A stretch of DNA of 64,000 nucleotides from Chitinophagales bacterium (GCA_017303335.1 JAFLBK010000002.1:372001-436000); one strand, 5' to 3'; positions 24,913-34,615 are shown, counted from the first letter of the stretch. Program-made: numbers and translations. The notes: generated by a model from the sequence alone, not told the origin.

Positions 24913-25953
24913 TTAGTCGAGCACTTCGTAGATCATTACGGGTAAGCTTTTGTTTTTAAGGAAGGCTTCTCCGACCTTGCTGCACTGGAACGACTCCTTG
25001 ACTTTTTGGTAGGAGTCTTCGCTGATGATGATCTGGTTCTCTTTGGCGGCCGACTGAAGCCGCTGGGCGGTGTTCACCACATCACCGATGACCGTAAAAT
25101 CGAGCCGGCGCAGGTTGGCGGAACCGATATTGCCACTGATCATTTCCCCGGAATTGATACCGATGGACACTTTGGGTGCAAACGTGAGATTACCGGGTTC
25201 GGGTGGAAGTTCAGCGATCTTCTTCTTCACAGCCAGGCAGGCATCGATGGCCCGGTCGAGGTGGTAGTTACCGCGGAAAACAGCCATGATGCAATCGCCG
25301 ATAAACTTGTCCACCAGCCCGTTCTGGGCAATGATCTCTTTCACCATCACATCGAAGTATTTGTTGAGCATATTCACCACCGTATCGGGCGATTCGCTTT
25401 CGCTGATGGAAGTGAAACTGCAGATGTCGATAAAGGCCACACTGGCCTCAATGGTTTCGTTCTGCATCAGAGACGATTCAAATTCGCGGCTGCCCATGAA
25501 ATTGAGCACCGTTTCATCCACGTACATCTTCAGGATGTTGTTCTCCTTGATGGCCTGCATGGTCTCCCGGAGCTGTTTTACATGACTGATCGTTTTCTCC
25601 ATGGTGATCTCCAGGTCTTCGAAATTCACGGGCTTGGTGATAAAGTCGAAAGCGCCCCGGTTCATGGCGGTACGGATATTCTCCATATCGCCGTAGGCGG
25701 ATACGATCACGGATTTGAGCAGGTTATTCTGTTCATTGATCCTGCTGAGGAGTGTCAATCCATCCATTTCGGGCATATTGATGTCGCTCAGTACGATGTC
25801 GACATCGCTGTGCTGCGCCAGTTGTTCGAGGGCATGTTTGCCGTTGATGGCGAATACAAATTCGTACTGGTTGTCGCGTATCTTTTGCCGGAACTTCTGT
25901 TTGATGAGTACCTCCAGGTCTGTTTCGTCGTCTACTACAAGTATCTTGGACAT
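24913..25953 (-). CDS. receiver domain fused to class III adenylate/guanylate cyclase
   Basis: A 346-residue cytoplasmic protein. The receiver (1-125) has ILVVDDETDLE, the phospho-Asp in DIVLSDINMPEMDGL and Lys in FITKPVNFEDLE. After a signalling helix (125-170) the cyclase homology domain has the two metal Asp residues in FIDICSFT and FIGDCIMAVF, a substrate-selecting Lys in VDKFIGD, LDFTVIGDVVNTAQRLQ with the Asp of the adenine pocket, and transition-state Asn and Arg. The set suggests an active adenylate cyclase, controlled by phosphorylation. Its start overlaps the lone receiver gene by one base. Confidence 0.9.
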   Translation of the reverse strand: MSKILVVDDETDLEVLIKQKFRQKIRDNQYEFVFAINGKHALEQLAQHSDVDIVLSDINMPEMDGLTLLSRINEQNNLLKSVIVSAYGDMENIRTAMNRGAFDFITKPVNFEDLEITMEKTISHVKQLRETMQAIKENNILKMYVDETVLNFMGSREFESSLMQNETIEASVAFIDICSFTSISESESPDTVVNMLNKYFDVMVKEIIAQNGLVDKFIGDCIMAVFRGNYHLDRAIDACLAVKKKIAELPPEPGNLTFAPKVSIGINSGEMISGNIGSANLRRLDFTVIGDVVNTAQRLQSAAKENQIIISEDSYQKVKESFQCSKVGEAFLKNKSLPVMIYEVLD

Positions 25954-26327
25954 CAGGCGATGGTTTTTAATTTTTCTTTAAGCAGGTTGAATTCTACGGG
26001 CTTGGTCAGAAAATCGTCGGCGCCCAGGCGCATGGCCGATTGATAGTTTTCTTCATCGCCGTAAGCGGTGATCATCATCACTACCGGCGGTGGCTTATGG
26101 TATTTCTGTTTGATGTGACCAAGCAACTCCAGTCCGCTCATGCCCGGCATGTTGATGTCGGACAGGATGAGTACCGCTTCATGCGCATGTTCGTTGAGGT
26201 AGGAGAGGGCCTGTTCGCCGGAAAAAGCGAATGCAAATTCCATCTGCCTGTCGCGGATCTCCCGCCGGAAGCGCTGTTCAAAAAGTGTTTGTACATCCGT
26301 TTCGTCGTCTACTACAAGGATTTTCAT
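25953..26327 (-). CDS. single-domain response regulator
   Basis: A 124-residue stand-alone receiver. It has the acidic pair in ILVVDDETDVQ, phospho-Asp in LILSDINMPGMSGLE, Thr in MMITAYGDE and Lys in FLTKPVEF. Its first 70 residues resemble the receiver of the neighbouring cyclase closely (both share VDDETDxxxLxxQxFRxxIRDxQxEF), so the pair probably arose by duplication. Without an output domain it may shuttle phosphate between the two kinases upstream and the receiver-cyclase. It begins 9 bp after the membrane kinase gene. Confidence 0.92.
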   Translation of the reverse strand: MKILVVDDETDVQTLFEQRFRREIRDRQMEFAFAFSGEQALSYLNEHAHEAVLILSDINMPGMSGLELLGHIKQKYHKPPPVVMMITAYGDEENYQSAMRLGADDFLTKPVEFNLLKEKLKTIA

Positions 26328-26336
26328 TTGCTTTAG

Positions 26337-28352
26337 TCAGGGTTTATATGGTAAAGTAATGGTAAATGAGGTGAATTTTCCTTCTTCTGTTTCCACCTGG
26401 AGTTGCCCTCCATGCCCCTTGGTAATGATGTCGTAACTCAGGCTCAATCCCAGGCCCGTTCCCAGGCCGGTGGGTTTGGTGGTGAAGAAGGGTTGAAATA
26501 TCTTATCCAGCACCTTTTCCGGAATACCGGTACCGTTATCCCTGATTGTTATCAGAACGACGCCATTATTTTTTTGGGTACGAACCGTTACGGCCGGTTC
26601 ATAACCGGGTTGTTGCAGTTTCTTCCGTTCCGTTACGGCATAAAACGCGTTGTTGATGAGGTTGAGGATCACCCGGCCCAGGTCCTGGGGTAATACGTTT
26701 ATTTTCCCGATCGTTTCATCAAACGCGGTTTCAAATTTCGCATTGAATGTTTTGTCCTTTGCCCGCAGGCCATGGTAGGCCAGCCTGAGATACTCATCAC
26801 ATAAAGCATTGATATCGGTTGGCTCCTTTTGCCCGCTGCCGGCCCGGCTGTGCTGCAGCATGCCTTTGACGATGGCGTCGGCCCGTTTGCCGTGGTGGTT
26901 GATCTTTTCAAGATTCTGTTTTACGTCATGGGCAATCGCTTTCGCTTCGTTGATGTCTCCCTTGTTCAGCTCGGCGTTCATCTCGTCGATCAGCTCGTTG
27001 CTTACTTCACTAAAGTTATTGACGAAATTCAGCGGGTTTTGAATTTCATGAGCAATGCCGGCGGTGAGTTCACCCAGCGAAGCCATCTTTTCGGATTGGA
27101 TGAGCTGGGATTGAGTGGCTTTTAATTCACTCAATGTTTTTTCCAGCCTCGTATTCGCTTTTTGTTTTTGCCGGTTGTTCCTGTAAAAAATGAATGCAAG
27201 CAGCAGCAATACGCCGGTACTTCCCAGGAATACCCGGGTCCGGATGCTGTTCTGGTAACTGATCTTATCTTTTTCCACGTTCTGTAAACGCAATTGCTCA
27301 TTGAGTGTAACTGCCTGGAAAGCCGTGAGATTTTTGATCCTTGATCTGTATAAACTGTCTTTAACCAATAAAGTGAGTTCCTGGTATTTCAGTAAGCTAT
27401 CTGTCTGGTTTCTCATTTTATACGCCCGGTATACACTTTCATAAACTGTTCCGAGATTCACCCGGTACCATCTTACAACCCCTAATTGCTTAATGGTCTG
27501 AAGGCTTTGCATGGAATAAAATAGAGCGGAATCTTTATCCCCCCTGGCCAGGAAATATTGCCCAAGAAAAAAATAACTGTTGCTTAAACCGCTCATGTTA
27601 TTCTGTTCTTTGGATATGGCCACGCCCTTATGAAAGTATTCCAGCGATAACGAGGGGTTATTTTTTTCAGCGTGGATAATTCCAAGCTGCACGTAAACCT
27701 GTCCGAGGTATTTTTTGTAGTCTGATTTCAATGTCATTTGCTCAGCTTCGGTTTCATACAGCAGTGCGGAATCCAGTTTGTTCACTGTTGTATAACTTCT
27801 TCCGAGATTCATGGAAGCAAGCATTTGCCTCACCGGGTATTTTATTTCAATAGCTATTTTTCTTGCCTCCTTATAGTGGAGGATCTCCTGTTCGGTATTC
27901 TGGGTTTCACGCATTATAATGGCAAACATGTGATGCGTATATGCAAGCAACAAAAGCCTGTTACTCCCATGGTATGGCCGTGAAAACAATTGCCAGCTTG
28001 ATTGTCTTTCATTTTTCGGGTCTTCAACGATCTTGAACACATCCAGCACATATTGAAGCGCCTCTGCATACTTTCCTAAACCTATAAGTTGATAAGCTGT
28101 ATTATCCATATAATATGCTTCAGCTAATACTTCATTGTTCTTCCGGGCAAGCTGTAAGCACTGTTGTGCATAGTAAAAGGCAGAATCTATGTTGGATTCT
28201 TCATAATAATCATACAGGTATTTACCAATATTATATTGCGTGATGTCATCAGGCGCATTTACATAAGCATTGCGTAAACTGTCGGGTAAATGCTGGGCAT
28301 CAGCAAATACCGGAAAAAATAAAAGCAGTATTAGGTTTGTTCTGAATTTCAT
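26337..28352 (-). CDS. membrane TPR sensor histidine kinase
   Basis: A 671-residue kinase: signal peptide (MKFRTNLILLLFFPVFADAQ), periplasmic TPR array to about residue 350, one membrane span (about 378-395), a coiled coil and the kinase core. The phospho-acceptor histidine is in GELTAGIAHEIQNPLNF (near residue 435); the ATPase part has LINNAFYAVTERKK, RDNGTGIPEKV, FFTTKPTGLGTGLGLSLS. The kinase core is almost identical to that of the 1290-residue kinase upstream, down to 80 identical bases. It overlaps that gene by four bases. The likely phosphate acceptors are the two receivers that follow. Confidence 0.92.
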   Translation of the reverse strand: MKFRTNLILLLFFPVFADAQHLPDSLRNAYVNAPDDITQYNIGKYLYDYYEESNIDSAFYYAQQCLQLARKNNEVLAEAYYMDNTAYQLIGLGKYAEALQYVLDVFKIVEDPKNERQSSWQLFSRPYHGSNRLLLLAYTHHMFAIIMRETQNTEQEILHYKEARKIAIEIKYPVRQMLASMNLGRSYTTVNKLDSALLYETEAEQMTLKSDYKKYLGQVYVQLGIIHAEKNNPSLSLEYFHKGVAISKEQNNMSGLSNSYFFLGQYFLARGDKDSALFYSMQSLQTIKQLGVVRWYRVNLGTVYESVYRAYKMRNQTDSLLKYQELTLLVKDSLYRSRIKNLTAFQAVTLNEQLRLQNVEKDKISYQNSIRTRVFLGSTGVLLLLAFIFYRNNRQKQKANTRLEKTLSELKATQSQLIQSEKMASLGELTAGIAHEIQNPLNFVNNFSEVSNELIDEMNAELNKGDINEAKAIAHDVKQNLEKINHHGKRADAIVKGMLQHSRAGSGQKEPTDINALCDEYLRLAYHGLRAKDKTFNAKFETAFDETIGKINVLPQDLGRVILNLINNAFYAVTERKKLQQPGYEPAVTVRTQKNNGVVLITIRDNGTGIPEKVLDKIFQPFFTTKPTGLGTGLGLSLSYDIITKGHGGQLQVETEEGKFTSFTITLPYKP

Positions 28353-31300
28353 TCTCCTGTCTGGTTCGTTGGTATTTGTATGATGAATGATGTTCCCGCT
28401 CCTTCCTTCGTTTCCACGTTCAATTCCCCGCCATGTGCTTTTATGATATCATAACTCAAACTCAGTCCCAATCCTGTTCCCTGGCCGGTTGGCTTGGTGG
28501 TGAAGAAGGGTTGAAATATCTTGTCCAGCACCTTTTTCGGAATACCGGTGCCGTTGTCTTTTACCTTTATCAGCACATGGTTTTTTTCTTTTTCTGAGCT
28601 TACCGTTACCGTTGGTTCGTAACCGGGCTCGTTTTTTTTCTTTCGTTCCGTTACGGCGTAGAAGGCGTTATTGATCAGGTTGAGGATCACCCGGCCCAGG
28701 TCCTGGGGTAATACGTTTATTTTCCCGATCGTTTCATCAAACGCGGTTTCAAATTTTGCGTTGAATGTTTTGTCCTTTGCCCGCAGGCCATGGTAAGCGA
28801 GGCGCAGGTATTCGTCGCACAGGGCATTGATGTCGGTAAGTTCTTTTTGTCCGCTGCCTGCCCGGCTGTGCTGGAGCATGCCTTTTACAATGCCATCGGC
28901 CCGTTTGCCATGGTGATTGATCTTTTCGAGGTTCTGGATCACGTCGTTCATGATTTCTTTTGCATCTTCCACATTACCTTTTTCCAGTTCTTCTCTCATT
29001 TCATCCAGCAATTCCTTACTCACTTCGCTGAAATTGTTCACAAAGTTCAGCGGGTTCTGTATCTCGTGTGCGATGCCCGCGGTGAGTTCACCCAGCGAAG
29101 CCATCTTTTCGGACTGGATCAATTGCTTTTGTGTGGCCTGCAGCTCGCTGAGCGCTTCTTCTGCTTTCTGCCGGGCGGATTTTATTTCTGCCAGGTCCTG
29201 CTCGGCCTGGAGGGCATGGGCTTCCGCTATTTTTAAATCATTGAAACGGGTATAGGTAAGATTGAATACAGCGGCAAACCGTTCCAGTACCTCGAGGGTA
29301 GCTGCCGGCTGTTCGTCGGGCGAAGCCAGGCCGATGAACCCATTGCCGAAATATGCCAGGTGCTGCACCCTGCGCTTCTGTTCCAACCCGCCTTTGAACG
29401 GAACGTTGATGCTTTGCAGGTAGTGAAAATAATCCTGCAATTCATCTCCCTGCATATCAAGTACCCGGTGCTTTAACTGCTGCTTCCAGCCTTCATACAT
29501 CTTGCTTAATGTGGCGTTATCATTGAAATTGGCCGTGTAGGCAGCAGTGAGTTTGCTGCCATCTTCATCCGTTATCCAGAAGTCGGCTTCATTCTTTTCC
29601 TCATGGATGATGGTAATGTACAGGCGGTTGGGTTCAATACCCAACCCGATCATCTGGCGGAACAGTTCCGATGAAGTTTCAGCCAGTTCATCCGATTTCT
29701 GCATAGCCAATGTTCTGGCCCGTACCCGTTCCAAAGCCAGTTCCACCCGGGCCTCCCGGGTTTGCTGCTCTTTCAGTTTAAGGTCTTCAAAACGGCGGTA
29801 TGCAAGATCAAACACGGCTGCAAACCGGGTTAACGTATTGATGGCATCGGGTGGGGGAGCAGGCACCATTCCGGGCAGACTGTACCCGATTTCTCCGTGC
29901 ATGGTTCGGGCCATGATGAATGTAAGGCCGCCAATGTGGTGAATGTCTTCCGCCGTTGGCATATTCGGGTCTACCCGCTGAAAATCGCCCCAGCTCACCA
30001 TTTTATGTACGTAGTCAAGTGTTTCTTCCACATTCATTACATACACCACCGTTGGCGCATCGGTTTTTTCCCAGTTTGCCAGCAAGGGGACCTCGCCATG
30101 GATTCGTCTTGGCAGTTTCATCACCATGCCAATCTTTGTTCCGTCGCCGGATGTCATGGCTTTTTCATAGGTATCCTTCAGCCACCGCATGTGCCAGAAA
30201 TAGCCTGCTTCGTGGCCAAGTTTTACAAATTCATTGCGCATGGTTACCACAATATCCAGCAGGTCGTTCGATTCAGTCATGGCCATGGCCTGCGAACGTA
30301 CCCGTTCGAGCGCTGCTTCGATCTGCGCCTCCCGGGCCTGTGCTTCTGCTTTCTGCAGGTCGAGGAAGCGGGTATAGGTTTGCTGGAATGCTTTTCCAAA
30401 CCGCATCAATATCCTGTTCTCTTCATCGGTATAGGGGATGGCGGAAAAATTTTCAATGTACAAACCAACCGTATCCAGTAAAACGGTGGACACCGCAAGG
30501 CCTTTGCATTGCATGTAAAACGTTTGTGCTTCTTCCGGTACCGGAAATAATCTGAAAAGCGACTGATAGAATTTATTTTTTTCTTCAAAATCAAGCAGGT
30601 CGCTATGAAAGGCGGTTCCGTTTGCTTTGGCTTCGAGAAAACTGTTCCAGGTGGGGGTATCAAAATAAGGAATGACGGCAAAGAATGGTTCAATGTTGGG
30701 GTCGGCCAGCCAGATGTGCATGTCATCGTTGGCTTTGTAATCAATATAAAAACCGGCGTGCTCGGCATTTATCTTCAGCTGGATAAATTGCTCCAGCACC
30801 AGCCTGATTACTTCCTTCAGTTCATCGCTTTTGTGCATGGCCATGCTGCGGCTCCTCACTCTTTCCAATGCCGCCTCGATCTGCGCTTCTCTTGCCTGTG
30901 CTTCTGCATTTGTTATGTCAACATACCTCCGGTAAGCCAGGTCAAATACATTCCGGAACCGTTTCAATAATTCAAGTTTTTCCCCGCCAATCGCACTGAA
31001 TGTGGAAATGCCAATGGAACCAATGCCGATCGAATAGAAATAATAATACAGTGAAGTGATGTTCTCAACCCGGGGATCGTCGTATTCGCCATTCCTTTTT
31101 CTGAATTCCTTCCAGTCCTTTAATTCCTTGCCTGAATAGACATATTCGATAAATGCCTCGTTGGAATTCCGGGATTGCTTTACCAGTGTTTGAATGGAGG
31201 GATAGATATCATAATTGACATTGGCAATGACTGCGCCGGCAAAATCCGAAAAGTCGTAGTTGAGGAACGACTGCTTTTCATCATTGTGAATATTGATCAT

Positions 31301-32221
31301 GGCATTCCTGAGTTCAGGAAAACCCAATGTGTTGAGTTCCGTATAAAGTACCCTGCAGATACTCGTGAGGTCATCGGGTTTGTGCATGGCCATTGCCTGT
31401 GCCCTTACACGCTCAAGGGAGGTTTCTATCTGTGCTTCTCTTGCCTGGGCCGCTGCCTTTTCAATATCCAGGAAACGGCGGTATGCCAGTTCGAACACAT
31501 TGCGGAAACGCCCGAACAATGCGATTTCGGATTCCTTCAGTGGGGCATAGGTTGAAATCCCCAGGGCAACGGGGCCCAGCGAAAACCAATAATAATTGAG
31601 CGATGTCGCCACTTCCAGGTGCGTATCCACAAACTGGTTGGTGGTTTGCTGAAACGTATACCAGTCTTTCAGTTCCTTTCCTTCCAGGCTGTGCGTAAAG
31701 AACTTGCCGGGGCCGCTCAGCATTTCTCCGGCAAAGGCGGCCGACATGGGGTGGTTCTTATATTCCACTTCTGTCACCAGGGATTTGTCGTGGAAGGCAT
31801 AGTATTCAAAATTGGAATAGGTGCCTTTTTCTTCATAAAAGATGGCGGTCTGCACATTTCGGATTTCTGTTACATTCAGCAGTTCGAGCTGCCCCGAAAT
31901 CATCCGGCATACCGATACCATGTCATCCCGCCTGTTCATGCTCAGGGCAACCGTTCTCACTCTTTCCAGGGACGCTTCAATTTCCAGCTCTTTGTTCTGG
32001 ACTTCCACGGCTTTTCGTTTCTGCTCCAGTTCTTCAATGGTTTCTTCGAGGAGTATAGCGGTTGTCTTTTTTACCTTTTCGGTGCGGTCGAGTTTGAAGC
32101 TCACCATTTCCAGTTCTTTATCTGCTTCAAGGGTATACCGGGTCAATGCCTCTTTTTCAGCATCACTCAGGTGAGACAGTTGTTGTATGGAATCCAGTAA
32201 TTGCTGAATTTTTGCGTTCAT
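28349..32221 (-). CDS. large soluble histidine kinase with five repeated GAF-like sensor units
   Basis: A 1290-residue protein without signal peptide or membrane span. After an N-terminal coiled coil, five units of about 180-190 residues start near positions 80, 262, 444, 628 and 821. Each begins with a helix of the form AREAQIEAALERVRxxAMAMHK and ends with RFRNVFDLAYRRFxD; the bodies are diverged GAF-like folds, inferred from layout. The kinase core begins near 1024 with phospho-acceptor His about 1052 (TAGIAHEIQNP), N box LINNAFYAV, and GTGLGLSLSYDI. It starts on the stop codon of the FIST gene upstream (one-base overlap). Multiple ligand inputs into one kinase are implied. Confidence 0.85.
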   Translation of the reverse strand: MNAKIQQLLDSIQQLSHLSDAEKEALTRYTLEADKELEMVSFKLDRTEKVKKTTAILLEETIEELEQKRKAVEVQNKELEIEASLERVRTVALSMNRRDDMVSVCRMISGQLELLNVTEIRNVQTAIFYEEKGTYSNFEYYAFHDKSLVTEVEYKNHPMSAAFAGEMLSGPGKFFTHSLEGKELKDWYTFQQTTNQFVDTHLEVATSLNYYWFSLGPVALGISTYAPLKESEIALFGRFRNVFELAYRRFLDIEKAAAQAREAQIETSLERVRAQAMAMHKPDDLTSICRVLYTELNTLGFPELRNAMINIHNDEKQSFLNYDFSDFAGAVIANVNYDIYPSIQTLVKQSRNSNEAFIEYVYSGKELKDWKEFRKRNGEYDDPRVENITSLYYYFYSIGIGSIGISTFSAIGGEKLELLKRFRNVFDLAYRRYVDITNAEAQAREAQIEAALERVRSRSMAMHKSDELKEVIRLVLEQFIQLKINAEHAGFYIDYKANDDMHIWLADPNIEPFFAVIPYFDTPTWNSFLEAKANGTAFHSDLLDFEEKNKFYQSLFRLFPVPEEAQTFYMQCKGLAVSTVLLDTVGLYIENFSAIPYTDEENRILMRFGKAFQQTYTRFLDLQKAEAQAREAQIEAALERVRSQAMAMTESNDLLDIVVTMRNEFVKLGHEAGYFWHMRWLKDTYEKAMTSGDGTKIGMVMKLPRRIHGEVPLLANWEKTDAPTVVYVMNVEETLDYVHKMVSWGDFQRVDPNMPTAEDIHHIGGLTFIMARTMHGEIGYSLPGMVPAPPPDAINTLTRFAAVFDLAYRRFEDLKLKEQQTREARVELALERVRARTLAMQKSDELAETSSELFRQMIGLGIEPNRLYITIIHEEKNEADFWITDEDGSKLTAAYTANFNDNATLSKMYEGWKQQLKHRVLDMQGDELQDYFHYLQSINVPFKGGLEQKRRVQHLAYFGNGFIGLASPDEQPAATLEVLERFAAVFNLTYTRFNDLKIAEAHALQAEQDLAEIKSARQKAEEALSELQATQKQLIQSEKMASLGELTAGIAHEIQNPLNFVNNFSEVSKELLDEMREELEKGNVEDAKEIMNDVIQNLEKINHHGKRADGIVKGMLQHSRAGSGQKELTDINALCDEYLRLAYHGLRAKDKTFNAKFETAFDETIGKINVLPQDLGRVILNLINNAFYAVTERKKKNEPGYEPTVTVSSEKEKNHVLIKVKDNGTGIPKKVLDKIFQPFFTTKPTGQGTGLGLSLSYDIIKAHGGELNVETKEGAGTSFIIQIPTNQTGE

Positions 32222-33360
32222 TATTTTTCTTTTAGAGCAACCACACAGGTAGTAAGGTTATGCATTTCAAGGTTGCCGCCGGTGGCCCTGCCCAGTTCGG
32301 CGTTACTGAACATGCCGGCCATGGGTACGTTCCATACATTCTTTACGCCTTCCAGTTCTTTACTCATCAATGGCCCCAGCGAAAGGATCCTTCCGGCGCA
32401 GCTGAATACAACCATTGCATCGGCTTCGGGCATTTCGGTGGCTTTTAAATGTTCAACGCCCTTAACTACTTTTTCCATCACATCAAAATCGGGCGGAAGG
32501 GAGAAACGTACTTTGGAACCCTGTGGCACAGCGCCACTGGTATAATAAGAACGGTCGTTCCAATCCACCACCAGCCCGGGGCGCATGATGGGGTCTCCTT
32601 TTTCCCTTTGCAGCTGCAGGGGGAAATTGGCTGCGATCTCGATCAGCAGGTTTTGATTTTCAGGGGTAACGTTTTCAATACCTCCATACTTTGCAGTCAG
32701 GTCAAGCACGGGGATGTTATCAACCGTATAAACATGGTTGCCTTCACTTTTTGTTACCAGTTTTTCTGTTCCCACCGGTTTCCAGCCACAGGTGGCAATG
32801 CCTTTGATTTTTACGTTGGATTCGTCCAATGCGATACACACGAGGGCGTTGCCGCTGTCTTTGCCGTTGCTGAACACAAAAGTCTGGCTGAACGTGTAAT
32901 CATCGCCTGCAGCGCCGCCGAATGCATTCACTCCGGCGCCTGCCACTTCTTCAATGCCACGAAGTATTTCCTCGCCATCCGCAGCCGCATCGCTGGTACC
33001 GATCAGGAACGCAGGGGTATTGAATTTTTCTTTTGCTTTGCCGGCAATTTTCTTAGCCACTGCCCGGTAATTCTTTCCGGGATATTCTTCAAAGTAAAGT
33101 TCAAAATATTCCTTATTCATATCCATCAACAGGATGGCTGCCGAGTTTTTATCTGTTTGTTCATCAATGAATTCGCCGTTGGTGGTACAGCCAAATACAG
33201 TTATCCCTGCCGCATCCAGCATACCGGCAATGGCAACCCGGTTGAGGCTTTTTGAAATGAAGCAGATGGCCAGTGTCGGGCTGAATCCATCGGCCATACT
33301 CTGATCGAGTGCGGTTTTGATCTCTTCTGTTGATTTTCCTTTGATCGATTTTGCCTGCAT
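32221..33360 (-). CDS. FIST-domain sensor protein (copy 1)
   Basis: A 379-residue soluble protein with an FIST N domain (about 1-215; SPTLAICFISKSLN, GITVFGCTTNGEFIDE, NAFGGAAGDDYTFSQTFVF) and FIST C domain (about 220-365; DRSYYTSGAVPQGSKVRFSL, DAMVVFSCAGRILSLGPLM, VPMAGMFSNAELG). FIST domains are proposed sensors of small ligands such as amino acids and usually accompany signal-transduction genes. Here the gene precedes the five-unit kinase with stop and start codons overlapping by one base, so it probably feeds that kinase. A paralogue lies 49 bp upstream. Confidence 0.88.
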   Translation of the reverse strand: MQAKSIKGKSTEEIKTALDQSMADGFSPTLAICFISKSLNRVAIAGMLDAAGITVFGCTTNGEFIDEQTDKNSAAILLMDMNKEYFELYFEEYPGKNYRAVAKKIAGKAKEKFNTPAFLIGTSDAAADGEEILRGIEEVAGAGVNAFGGAAGDDYTFSQTFVFSNGKDSGNALVCIALDESNVKIKGIATCGWKPVGTEKLVTKSEGNHVYTVDNIPVLDLTAKYGGIENVTPENQNLLIEIAANFPLQLQREKGDPIMRPGLVVDWNDRSYYTSGAVPQGSKVRFSLPPDFDVMEKVVKGVEHLKATEMPEADAMVVFSCAGRILSLGPLMSKELEGVKNVWNVPMAGMFSNAELGRATGGNLEMHNLTTCVVALKEK

Positions 33361-33409
33361 ATTTTACGGTTGGTTAATTCCTGGTCAGACGGGGTCGTCA
33401 GACCAGGTT

Positions 33410-34537
33410 TTATTTTTCTTTCAGTGCCACCCAGCTTACGGTTGTTCCATGAAATTCCGGTCGGGTATCATCCAGTTTACCAAATTCACCCAATGAGAAA
33501 AAGCCTGCCATGGGTTTATTCCAGGTGGCGGCAAGTCCTTCAATTTCTGCGGGCAACAGCGGGCCTAATTGCGAAAGCCTGCCCACGCAGGAAAAAACAA
33601 TCAATGCATCAGCCTCCGGCATTTCCTTCTCTTTTATTTCTTTTGCACTCCCTATTACCGCATCAATCACCTCAAAATCGGGTGGCAGGGAAAAATGAAA
33701 TAATGAACCTTCTTTAGCAGGAGCACCCAGCATGACCGATCTGTCTTCCACATTCCAAAAAACAATTGGCCGCATCATGGGTTTGCCAGATGCCCGTTGA
33801 ACCTGCAATGGATAGGTGTCGAGGCCAATTAGCTTGTCATCAATAATAATGTCCTTGCCAAGGAACTTTTTTATCACATCAATAGCCGGTTCGTCATCAA
33901 TTGTATATACCCAGTTGCCTGCTGTTTTTGTGATCTTCCTGGGGGTACCAACCGGTTTCCATCCTGAAACAGCAATTCCTTTTATATCAACTTTATCTTC
34001 ATCTGCAATCAATGAAATCAGGCCCGAACCGGTTTTTGAGTGGTTGGTGAATACCGTGCCTGAAAAATTAACCGGCTCACCGGCCCCGCCTCCAACGATT
34101 GTAATTTCCTGTCCTGCTTTATCCATCAGGCCTTTGATTATCTCTTCGCCCGGAATGCTTATGTCGGCAGTGGAAATAATAAACGCCGGATGTTCAAAAG
34201 CAGTTTTCCCGGCTTCGCCCGTTTCACATGCCTTTTCGTAGGCTATTGCCGGCGCTTCAAAATCTTTCAGAACAATTTTGAAATTTGCGGGATCCATATC
34301 CATCAGTAATACAACAATCCCATCCGGTTCTATTCCTTCTTCGGTAAATTTTTCAGAGGTACTTGCGCCAAAAATAGATATACCGGCAGCGTCGAGTATA
34401 GCAACAACCCCGTCAATATCTTCCACCGCGGTAATAAATACAAAAGCGAGGGTTGGTTTAAAGCCATCATGAATGCAGTTCTGCAAAGCTGCTTTAACTT
34501 CTCCCGGTGATTTTCCCCTGATCGATTTTGCTTTCAT
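33410..34537 (-). CDS. FIST-domain sensor protein (copy 2)
   Basis: A 375-residue paralogue of the neighbouring FIST protein. Shared landmarks are MKAKSIRGKSPGEVKAALQ at the N terminus, AGISIFGASTSEKFTEEGI, IVGGGAGEPVNFSGTVF, DALIVFSCVGRLSQLGPLL and KPMAGFFSLGEFGKLD. The two are clearly diverged, suggesting different ligands. It is the first gene of the signalling operon, with a 78-bp gap to the HD-domain gene upstream on the same strand. It has no transmembrane segment, so the ligand would be cytoplasmic. Confidence 0.86.
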   Translation of the reverse strand: MKAKSIRGKSPGEVKAALQNCIHDGFKPTLAFVFITAVEDIDGVVAILDAAGISIFGASTSEKFTEEGIEPDGIVVLLMDMDPANFKIVLKDFEAPAIAYEKACETGEAGKTAFEHPAFIISTADISIPGEEIIKGLMDKAGQEITIVGGGAGEPVNFSGTVFTNHSKTGSGLISLIADEDKVDIKGIAVSGWKPVGTPRKITKTAGNWVYTIDDEPAIDVIKKFLGKDIIIDDKLIGLDTYPLQVQRASGKPMMRPIVFWNVEDRSVMLGAPAKEGSLFHFSLPPDFEVIDAVIGSAKEIKEKEMPEADALIVFSCVGRLSQLGPLLPAEIEGLAATWNKPMAGFFSLGEFGKLDDTRPEFHGTTVSWVALKEK

Positions 34538-34615
34538 GTATTGTATCTGGTTTAATGCAAGCAGGATAACGGGCGCAATACCGGTACCTGTTTATATGAC
34601 CGTATGATTGCCGGC

